Part shown: piece by piece, positions 48,406-64,000 of the stretch
How the letters are laid out: every line of letters begins with the position of its first letter
How positions within the stretch are numbered: position 1 is the stretch's first letter
NCBI RefSeq assembly: GCF_003945595.2
Contig: NW_024104509.1
Location: 3,286,001 to 3,350,000, forward strand
Length of the DNA stretch: 64,000 bases
Source of the DNA: Pipra filicauda
Taxonomy: Eukaryota; Chordata; Aves; Passeriformes; Pipridae
Direction: 5' to 3'
Translations under genes and position numbers: made by a program
The notes under the pieces: generated by a model
The model's input: only the letters and a program-made list of their open reading frames with translations
What the model was told of the DNA's origin: nothing
The model's database searches: none

Positions 48406-49189
48406 AAATTGCTTCTTTAGGCCGAGTGTACTTAAACAGACATTATCTTTTCAGATGTCCTGGTGATATTGAAATTAATCCCAGTGACAAATTCCCTTCA
48501 GTTCAACACAGGCAAGATTTCAGCATATATGTTTATAAAACATTTCTTCACAGTACCCTCAAAAAATTCCAACCTTTTCCACCTGCCTCTTGAGCCTACC
48601 ATAATTTATTACTGTACAACTAACCCTTCATGACACACCTTATAAACCTTCACAGCCACATTCAAAAGCCTTTCAAGATTATTAAAACTTTTTGTTAGTT
48701 TCCTAGGAAAACAAGGTTTATACAGCCATGCTGCCTGTTCCTCTGTGTGCTCATCCCATTGTCTTTGAACACATTTTTCAATTTCAGCCAAATCTGATGG
48801 AAACTACAGGTCTCACAGGCATTGCATCCACTCGAGGTAATACCCTTGAAGTACAAACACACAGTCCAGTGCTGCTTCCCCCTGGGGCTTTAAACTTAAT
48901 GGTTCTCTTCATGTGGCTTGACAACCTTGTACTTGGCCTGAAAAAAAGCATGGTGTGCTCTGTGCCTTACAAGGGCAGTTAAATGGCGTTTGACAGGGTG
49001 GCACTCTGGGCGTCGTACCTGGGCACAGGTGATTTGGGGAAGACAGCTGCTGTAGGTTCCACGGACTCTGTTACCGACAGGGTGGCAGCTTGCTATGACA
49101 AGAAAAGAATCGTGATGACAGGTGTTTTGGGGCTGTCTGTGCGCTCCCACACGGGAACAAAACGTCCCTGTGGACCTTTCCAGCTTTGA

Positions 49190-49480
49190 AGCTCCTGCAG
49201 AGCTGTGCAGGAAGTGCAGCCAGGAGCTGGCCAGGGGCAACCAGGGACAGGACGAGAGGACAGAGCCTCAAGCTGCGCCAGGGGAGGTTTCAGTTGGACA
49301 TCGGGAGGAATTTCTCCACAGAAAGGATGACTAGGCTTTGGAATGGGCTGCCCAGGTAGGTGGTGGAGTGGCTGGACGTGGCACTTAGTGCCATGATCTA
49401 GTTGACAAGGTGGTGCTCGGTCACAGGTTGGACTCTGTGATCCCAGAGGTCTTTTCCAACCTAACTGATTCTGTGATTCC
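49190..49480 (+). mobile_element. CR1 3' end, directly upstream of COMMD10
   Basis: It reads a CR1 tail: CAGAGCCTCAAGCTGCGCC, GGGAGGTTTCAGTTGGA, GGAATTTCTCCACAGAAAGG, TTGGAATGGGCTGCCCAGG, then GGTCTTTTCCAACCTAACTG and GATTCTGTGATTCCGTGG at the terminus. The 3' terminus is about 90 bp before the COMMD10 ATG and abuts its CpG island. The 5' edge is approximate. Confidence 0.85.
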
Positions 49481-49571
49481 GTGGGTTCACGCTGCCCTCT
49501 CTGCGAGAGGAGCGGGGCGGAGGCGCTTGGCCCCGCCGGGCCGCCGTCGGGGGCGGGCCCGCGCCGCAGTC

Positions 49572-55181
<5,610 letters not shown>

Positions 55182-56689
55182 GTAATGTTTTTGTTGTTTG
55201 TTTGTTTTGGTGGGGTTTTTTTTGTTTTGTTTTGTTTGTTTTTCCTGAGAGAGAATAAAATTGTATTGGTTTGATTTTAAGCAAGGAGTTTAAACTAAGA
55301 TACAAAGTTTGTGAGAAGCCAGCATACTTATTAGCAATGCAAAGTAGTGCAACCAACTGACCCTTTGGAGGTGTTTGTGAACAGGCCTTCAATAGGGCAA
55401 GGGTAAAATGTGGTCATGAACACTTGTGGTGGTTTAGCTCATCAGCCTGTTGATTCTCATTACTTGCATCTGAGCACCTGCCGTCTTTAATTTTGTGAAC
55501 TTGTTGGATGGTGAATTTTGTGAGATACTTCTTACAATTTTGAGATACTTTTCTATGGTGGCATGATAATCTTGCTTCCTGTGTGCCTATTACCAGTTAA
55601 AACTTGCTACATGCTATGAAGTCTCATTGTATCTTTAGCATAGATGTCTACATCTATGAGAAGGTATAATAACATCCTTTTGTTGGTTCATAATAAGCCT
55701 TCAAATGCATAAGGAATTGTGTATAGAACACATAAGTGGCAGCCAAGATCAAATATTTGGAAAGAATTGTGGAACACTGACTCGCTTTTTCTTTATTTAT
55801 TTTTATCATTGCTATATATCTTGTTGAGATAAGATTAATTTTGTTAGTTTATGATTTTGTTAGTAACATAGAAAAGGAATAGTTGTTCAATCATCTTGCC
55901 AAAGACTGAGGTGAGGCTGACTGACCTTTAGTTCCTGGGGTCCTACTTCTTACCCTTGAAGGTAGGAATGACATTTGCTTTCCTTAGGAATCTTGAAGAT
56001 TGATGCGTGGTAGGGATGTTTGAATTTCTTTTGCTTGTTTGCATGGGTTTTTTAAGACTGATTTATTCATGCTCTGTGTATGGTTGATATTGGATTCATA
56101 ATGAGGCTTTTTTTCGTCAAATGTGCCTTGTAGTTTGGTATGTGATTCAGATTCCAGGAATACGGGAGTTATGGAACTGGATTAGAAAATCTATTTGTTG
56201 GATACCCTCTCTTCAGCACCTTGGATGAAAGCATAGGGGTGGAATCCTCCAGTTAACCTCTTTGATGGAAATTTATGCCTCACATTATGACTTAGAAGCT
56301 GTCTTGCACCCTCAAAGATGATTATTTCTCACCCTTACTTCCTGAACCTGGAGGTTTCAGTCTGTGTACTTGCCTGATTTCTGATTTTCTACCAGTTGAG
56401 GGAAAACTGATGTTTTTTAAAACCCGTATATCCATTATCTTTTGATTTTAATGTATATCTCTTTTGTCATTGTGAGAAATACTAAACAAGAGTGTGTTTT
56501 TTATTTCAAACAACATAGTGTGAGATTTCTCACTCTCATTCCATGGAAGTTCCCTCCTTCTAATCCTTCACATTATCTGTCTCTGACATACTTCTGCTAT
56601 ATTTTGGAAGAAAATAATGTGAATAGGGTATGAAATAGACTTACTGGAATATTAATACTTTTTGTGGTGACTTTATAATAAAGGTCTAC

Positions 56690-57650
56690 CTCAGAGAGAG
56701 GGACCAACATGACTTAAGGTCATGTTGAGACTGGTGAGACTGTGTCACTGTCCACAATATTGTGGATCACATCAAGTTAAGTGGTGAAGTTGGTAAGGTA
56801 GAGGGAAGGGGTGTCATCCAAAGGGACCTTGAGAGGCTTGAGGGGAGGGCCCGTGTAAACTTCATGAGGTTCTTAATGCCAAGTGCAAGGTCTTGCTCCC
56901 GGGTCAGAGCATCCCCTGGTATCAACACAGACTGGGGAGATGAATGTATTGAGAGCAGCCCTGCAGAAAAACAACTTGGAGGTGCCGGTGGATGAAAATT
57001 CTGATTTGAGCCAACTATGTGGACTTGCAGCCCAGAAATCCAACTGTATCCTGGACTGTATAAAAAGAAATGTGGCTGGCAGGTTGAGGGAGGTGATTCT
57101 TCCTCTCTGCTCCTCTCATCTGGAGTGTTAAATCCAGCTGTGGGGCCTCCAGCAGAAGACAGAGATGGACATCTTGGAACAGGTCCACAGGAGGGCCATT
57201 AAAGTCCTACAAGGGCAGGAACACCTTTGCTATGAAGACAGACTGAGGGAGTTGGGATTGTTCAGCCTGGAGAAGAGAAGGCTCCAGAGAGACATTATTG
57301 TAGCCATTCAGTACTCTAAAGGGGCTACAAGAATCAAAAGGGGGCTTACAGGAGAGATGGAGAGACACTTTTTACTGGGGCATGTAGTGACAGGACAAGG
57401 GGCAGCAGTTTTAAACTGAAGGAGGATGGATTTAGACTGGATATAAGGAAGGGGGTGATGGGGTGAGACAATGGAGCAGGCTGCTCAGAGAGGTTGTGGA
57501 TGCCCCATCATTGGAAGTGTTCAAAGTCAGGTTGGATGGGGCATTGATCGATGTGATCTACTAAAAGATGTTCCAGCCCATGACAGGGAAGTTGAACTAG
57601 ATGCATTTCAAAGGTCCCTTCTAATCCAAAACATTCTACGAGTCTATGAA
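56690..57650 (+). mobile_element. CR1 LINE fragment, plus strand
   Basis: Diverged CR1 in the last COMMD10 intron of the window. Broken frames read VIQRDLERLEGRARVNFMRF, KRNVAGRLREVILPLCSS, LRELGLFSLEKRRLQRDI and WGIDRCDLL. It ends with AAGGTCCCTTCTAATCC and CATTCTACGAGTCTATGA. The 5' limit is approximate. Confidence 0.85.
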
Positions 57651-57728
57651 TACTGGTTGTTGGGGTTTTTTTCACTTTCATATTCTTTTAAAAATACATA
57701 CAGGCTTTCTGGTTATCACTAGCATATT

Positions 57729-57770
57729 TGGTAGGGACTTCTACTGACCTGGTAGAGACTTTTACTGACC
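57729..57770. repeat. 21-bp imperfect tandem duplication
   Basis: TGGTAGGGACTTCTACTGACC at 57729-57749 is followed by a copy with two transitions at 57750-57770, about 80 bp after the CR1 end. Confidence 0.85.
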
Positions 57771-60700
57771 TGTTCAGGTGGTGTGGAGAACTACATATGA
57801 ATTTAGAACTCAGTTTATGTGATTCTTTGGTACTTTCTCTTACCGTGTGCTTCTCTGTACACTTAGCAACTATGAATTTTCTTTTAAGCAGCTTTAATGG
57901 ATGTGTCCATGGGATTGCTCATGTGGGTCCAAGTGTAGAATAAAGGTCATGATTAGTGTTACTGAGGTCTTCATAGTTCTGTTCCAACATGTGAGGATGT
58001 ACAGGGAAACTGTGTACAAGACAGAGTTTATGAAGTAACTAAGAAAGATCTTGGAATTTTATCAAGTGTTTTACTAAAATCCATGTGGCAAAATAATCCT
58101 GAGTCTCTTCTGACACCTGGTACTTACAAGTTGTCCATTTTGAAAGTATTGAAATGCTGGCACTAAGCCTATTTTCTGTAGTGTACACAAGAAGGACCAG
58201 GCGGTAATCTTTCATTGCTGTTTTAAGATAATAAAAAATGGCAGAAAGTTTTATTTTTTATTTATAAGGGGTATGGTTTACATACTGAGCAAACATTGGA
58301 ACCTGTGCTCAGGTTTGGACTCAAGACCACTAGTTATTATGAGAAGTAATTTCTTACAGATAATTTGCCTGTATGGATATGTTATTTCTCTTAAACCAGA
58401 TTCTTTTCTTGCCTATAAAGTAAAGGTTGTTAAAAACCAGTATTCTGAGTTCCGGGTATATCAGTTCTGTGCAAGAGATGTAGGTGGTAGTGTGCTGGTT
58501 GATCCCTTCATTAGGATGGCAAATTGAGTTTGTTGGAGCAACAGAACAAGTATTTCCTAGAGTACTGATTACTTGAAGATTTCTGTGGCATATTGGACAC
58601 TAATTGTTTGAGAAAACCTGTTCTTTTTTGAATGTAGGTCTTTTTTGTGCACACTGCTTAATAGATAGGGATATTTCTTACTCGAGGAATGAATAAAAAC
58701 TGTAGAGTTAACCAAAAATTCAACAGTTTAATACTATTAGTTTTCTCACTTCATCTTTTCATTTTTCTTCACTGAGCTATTGGCAGTCTTCAGCTGCACG
58801 GGGTTATTAATTATGTATATTCTGCTGTGTTAATTGGTTCATTGAATCCTTATTCATATGGCAGTGTCTGTATGATATTATTTCTTCTGTATAATGCAGT
58901 CCTAGTCAATCAGAATGATGGTATTTTTATTATTTTTTTCCTTTGAACACATTCTTAATTTAGCCTTTATAATGACAGGTGAGTGATAATATTCCAATAT
59001 CAATCTGATCGAGTTTTTAAGTCTTTGATTGGTAATATATCAGTTTAGAAATGAGAACACACTGGTCAGATTACAATGTATTTTCTCCTCTCTGCATAGA
59101 AGAGATAGACTTTTAGTAGGGTTCACTCTGAATTCTTACGGCAATTTTTCATCACTTCTATTGTTTTTCTCCACTTCCCCCTCCCCCTATATTATGTTCT
59201 CTGTATGTTTTTTTGGTATTTTGTGCAAATCTCTGTTTTAAAGGCAGATCCAACTAAATGCCTCATACCTTTCTTGTTTTGGGAAACTATTCAGGGTATC
59301 CTTAAAATATGTGTCATGAAAAAGATAAGAGTCTTATGTTGCCAAGCAAGAGAAGCTTTTTATAGCTTTCAGACAGCATTTCTTAATATAATGATGCGTG
59401 GGAATGCAACTAGTGAAATTATGTACCTAAAATTCTTGACAGAGCTGTCAGTTCTGTATCTTGAGTGCCTGTTTGAAGCCATATGGGAAAAACTCTGAAA
59501 GTGGTTTTCTCAGAAACTGGCCTTCTTGCTAATGGGTGTATATGCAATGTTAATATGCTAAATTCCCTTTGCTAAAGGCTGGCAAATCTACAGAAATAGT
59601 CTGAAACACTTGCATACTGTGGTGATTATGGCAAAGAGAACTGATGTACTCTGTGTATGCATGTCATGGCAGAAAATGCTTTCAGATATCAGAAGAATGC
59701 AAAATAGGAGGAATACAGCTCAAACAGAAAGAATCTTAGTTTCCTTGTTATGTCTGATCAACTAATCATTCTTAGAGTGACAAGCAGAGGTCACGAATAG
59801 TGTTGTACCTATGGGCGTTGTCACAATGAATTGTGAACCCACTTACATTATATGATGCCGACAGAGGCAAAGACAATGCAAATGATGAAATATGTGCTAA
59901 AGACACAGCTTTGTACCTGCTGAGATTTATTTTAGTAGCCAGCTACAGCACAGTTGAGTCTTATTCTTTTACTCAGCTTTGTAAGTAGGAATTTTAATTG
60001 TTTACAGTTTTTAGGTACTACTTGAGGATTTTTTAATGAGTTTCTTCCTCTCCTTGCCCTTTTCTGTCTTCTGAAAAAGGCTGAAATAAGTTTTTGAGAA
60101 TGTTTTAAAACATCTGAAACTTTTGTTCTGTTCCTACATGCAAAATACCGTCTTTTAAAGTTGCAAAAGAGTACCATGCTTATCCTGTGTAACTTTCTGT
60201 ATAATACAAAGGATAATTTTCCCTCAATATGTAAAGGAGCTTTTGGAACAGGGGTCTGGTTGTGATTTCAAGGCTTGAAATGGCAGGTAATTTCTGGGAT
60301 CTTTTTTATGTTTAATGAAAATTTCTGCCTTATCTCTAATTGAAATCTGTCTAACCTTCCCACCTTGCCATATATTCTTCTGCTATGATTTGATTAAAGT
60401 GGTCATAGTGTGCATTTTTACCGTAGCTCTGTGCCAACACATTTCCCAGAGACGGAGTACACCACCACATTTACCTTTGCACAAAGGGAATCCTGAAATA
60501 CTGGGGTTTGGGAAACTTGAAGGCTGTTTGTAATGTTTATTATACAGTCTCTTTCTACTTGCTTTCAAAGTAGCTGCTTATCAGTAAAAATCCGTTTAAG
60601 ATGAAAACTTGCAGTAACTTCACTGAGGGAAAATTCTTTTGAAGTTGCTGTGTAGCACTAGTCTTGCTCTACCAATTTCATGTCTTATTATTTCTTTTGT

Positions 60701-63700
60701 TTCCTCCCTTTTGAAGTACACTGGTACTTTTTAGTGTCTGTCTTTTTCTTTTTTTAAACTCAAAGATTAAGAGATGAGGGGTTTTGCTTTGAATATTGAG
60801 CAAAGATGTCTGAAAATATCACTTTTCTTGGCATAAGTGCTAAGTAAGGTTTGTTCAAGGGAAAAGGATTTTACCTTTGAAGACAAAAATGGGAATTCAG
60901 AGGAAATTACCCCTCCAGGAGAGAGGTGATCTTGGATGAAGCATCTGGTTGGCTTTACATCTTCACCAATTAAGGTGGATTTAGGTACATAATTAGTGCA
61001 TGTTTTCCTTGTAGATTAAAATCTCACTCTCTTTTTTTTTTATTTTTAATATGCTCTTAATATCTTCTCTGAGGGGTAACTGTGGTACTTGCTCTTTGGC
61101 TTGCTCCTGTTGCCTTTTCTAGCACTAAGTATAAGCTGAAAATCCTGGTTTACAAAGTTAAAACGCTTACTGCACTTAATTTCAATATTTTTTTCCTGCC
61201 TCCTAAAATTACTGATATCACTAGGAAAAGTTGTGCTGAGAAGTCCAAGGATTTCACAGCAAACATAATGTGTTTCTTCACATTAGTGAAGATTTCTTCA
61301 CATCCAGTGCCTCTATCCCACTTACTTGGTTTAATCACTCGATTAAGTCTTTGGCCTAACCTACCTTCAGTCTCTTGATCTTAACAGTGCTTCTTTTGAG
61401 GCTAAGATGCAAAGCTACATAAATAGTTCCTTTTTCTTTTTCTTTTTTTTTTAAACTTTCAGATTTTATTTTTCCCCCTCGGGAATTGTGTTCTATTCGA
61501 TCAGTGTTTTTACAGGATTCTGTAAATTCACTGTCTGCCTGCCTAACCCAATCCAGCCCTTTCCTTGCCTTTATGTTACAACTTGCTCTATTTCTAGTTA
61601 TTCTTATTTACTGGTGAAAAATGTAGTTCCCAGTTGCTTTTTTGTTTTGTTTGCCTGTTTGCTGATCGTCTTGCAGTATCTGCAAGATTAGTGCAGAATC
61701 TGATTTGACATTGCATTCCAGTAGTTTGTTCAGATAGATAAGATCCATCCAGTGATAAGATCCATCCAGGGATTCTTATTTTCTTATGACTATCATTATA
61801 GTTTCAAAGTCCAGTCTTAAAATGTAGTAGGAGTCACTGTAGCTGAAACTTGGCTGTGCATGTGTTCTGACTGTCTTTAACTACAGACTTGTAGTTAAAA
61901 CCCCCAGTCTATTATCCTGAATTTGTTCTATGAATGAGTGGTTGTGTGTAAGGTTTTATTGATAGTTACATACCATTTTTGTGGTGCCTGCTCCAAGTCT
62001 TGTGTTTAATTTGAAGATTTGCCTAGTATTATCAGCTGAAGATGCTGGTCCTTCAATTTGTGATTCACATCTACAGATAAAATATGAGTCTTATGAGGAT
62101 TTTAAATCTGCCATTGAAAAGTACTTTTCACTGAAACTACAAAATGTCTTGATAATCCATTTATGAAAAGGGGATACTGAATTGTATTGAAGTTGAATAT
62201 GTTTGTGCAGTAGAGGGGCAGATTTTTAACTGCTGTATACCATCAGGTTTTTCCATTGCTAATAAGAAAACGGTAAAGGACTGTAGTCAGAGATTTTATG
62301 CAACCAATGTGAAAATCCAGCTGTTTTACTGCAGACCTCCTCACCCATGGATCAGTTGTTACAGTGAGACCTACTGGAAAGAAGCTGCAATATCCAGAAC
62401 TTCCTTCAAAGATATTCATACTGCCTTAGTTCAACTGAATTTGGTAGCAACAATAGAGAATAGGAATCAATGTGTTTATGCAGTCATCTCCCATGTCCTC
62501 AGTGCTCGAGTTTCCCATTGTGTTTGATCTGGGGCTTATTTTAAAGGAAACATTCTCCTTCTGATTACAGATTATTTCTGTGATGAAGACCCTAGCTGTG
62601 ATGATTGGCAAATTGTGCCTGTCAATCATTGCTGTCTCTTAAAAATTTGCCCCTTTTTTTCTGTTTTAATATTTATTTTCTATATTGAGTACACTTTTGG
62701 CTTCATCCTGCTGGTGTGTCCTCTGTGGAAATGTTCTTTTTTTAAGTAATTGGGGAGAGTTTTTGAAAGAGTTCAAATCCAGGAATGTTTTGTTATCCAT
62801 CTTAGATTATTCCTAAATTATTTTCATTATCACAGCAGGCAAAATTGTCATTTTCATATCTAATTTTGATTTTTGATTCCTGAGTGCTGAGTGTGCTGAT
62901 GAAAAGCAGAACTGGCATCTTTGGCTGAAAATTTTAGAAAGCAGAGTTAATAGTTTCCTCTAGTTTTATGCTGGTGTGATAACACAGGTATGAATTTAGA
63001 GTAGTGCATTGTAGGCTAGTTTTTTTTTAATGTATAATGCACATTTAGTCCTTTCCCATTCATACAAAACTGACAGTTAATATTTTAAAAGCGAATATAC
63101 ATGTTGCAATACTTTCTTTAAATGAAAAGTATTTATGTATTCAACTTCAGCTTAGTACATTTTGTCTAATTAATTATTGAAAGATGGAGAAGATCCCCAA
63201 ACTTCAAATGTGAGTATTCTGATCTTCTTTTTCTACAATGAATTGAGGAATACTTTGACTTCAGTGGAGGAACTATGGCAATTGCTCTTTCAAGAATTAA
63301 ACTGAGTGGGTGTCCATACTAATTTTCCTCTATGTTATTTGTTAGAAAACTGAAATAAATGTATTGTAAGTGAAAGAGCTGCACTAGAAAATGTCTTCTG
63401 TTATAGATTATTAATTTCCTCCAAATATTTTGTTGGTTGGAAAACATTCTTAAATGTTTTGTGTCAGTGTGTTATATACTACTCCAATAATATGAGACAA
63501 AGATTTCCTGAAGATGTCTTTCATATGCCCTTATCTCCTACTTCACTGTTCATAACAGTTTCAGTGATGATAGTATGGATGTCTTAAATTACATAAACAG
63601 CTCTTTCAATTACTACAGTAAATATTTAATCTTTAAAGTTGAACTATCCCTCTCGAATTAGAGGGAAAAATAACTGAAATTAATTAATATCCCAGATAAA

Positions 63701-64000
63701 AAGACAAAATTCTGATTTTATTTGTTAGAATTGGATTTCATTTCTCTCTGTAATTGTCTTTGGGGACACCAAAGGTATCTTACTTAAGTACATGTGGGCA
63801 GAGGCACTGAATTGTTAAGTTTCCCCATTACTGCAAGCAGGTACCTCATATAGTGCCCTTTTTGAGTTCATCAGGCTTCATTTTTAAAGCATCTGATAGT
63901 TTTGGCTCACACTGGAGCTATTAAAGTGTAGTTCCGTATTTCTCCAGCAATCATAAATCTACTTCTTCAAGAATGGACTGAAGGCTGGGTTTTCATCCCT
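57771..64000 (+). other. COMMD10 intron 4 (part); no exon found
   Basis: AT-rich sequence to the window end. No COMM-domain exon, mobile element or RNA gene was recognised apart from the short duplication at 61737. Short frames such as 59205-59498 have no supporting signature. Confidence 0.5.
61737..61769. repeat. 16-bp tandem duplication (17-bp period)
   Basis: GATAAGATCCATCCAG occurs exactly at 61737-61752 and 61754-61769 in a COMMD10 intron. Confidence 0.9.

Noticed and set aside
55433..55460. TGTGGTGGTTTAGCTC as the start of another LTR
   Set aside because: Only the first dozen bases resemble an avian LTR end. No LTR body, matching CA end or target duplication follows.

Overview
The window is from a bird genome, quite likely a passerine. 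The signs are repeated truncated CR1 LINE copies with the avian 3' terminus (TGATTCTATGA-type ends), an avian ERV solo LTR of the TGTGGTGGTTTGGG type with a clean 5-bp target duplication, and vertebrate split genes with GT-AG introns. The passerine placement is inference. Three protein-coding genes lie head to tail on the + strand in the order LVRN - ARL14EPL - COMMD10, the same order as on human 5q23. They were recognised from translated exons and splice-phase continuity. No bacterial-type system, CRISPR array, tRNA or rRNA was seen.

Region 1 (1-28.9 kb) holds the last 18 coding exons of LVRN (laeverin/aminopeptidase Q), an M1-family membrane zinc aminopeptidase. They join in one open frame of 713 codons plus stop. 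The zinc site HELGH-X18-E and the catalytic Tyr are intact. The exopeptidase motif reads GGMEN, unlike canonical GAMEN and mammalian laeverin HAMEN. The 5' exons lie outside the window. Two CR1 copies, an 80-nt poly-T tract abutting a splice acceptor, and one GC-AG intron stand out.

Region 2 (28.9-37.6 kb) is intergenic. It contains an ERV-like non-coding block, an orphan CpG island (about 31.74-32.45 kb), and close to the next gene a perfect 24-bp palindrome with a small CpG-rich patch.

Region 3 (37.65-40.45 kb) is ARL14EPL, with three coding exons (157 codons), a Cys-rich C-terminal domain and a minus-strand LTR in its first intron.

Region 4 (40.5-49.5 kb) is intergenic with several CR1 fragments and a C19 tract. 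The last CR1 3' end stops about 90 bp before the COMMD10 start codon.

Region 5 (49.5-64 kb) has the CpG-island promoter and first four coding exons of COMMD10 (the N-terminal helical domain). The COMM-domain exons are beyond the window. Its introns carry a solo LTR and another CR1. The three genes are not known to share a pathway: a cell-surface peptidase, a small Cys-rich ARL14-effector paralogue and a Commander-complex subunit. Their adjacency is conserved synteny, not an operon.
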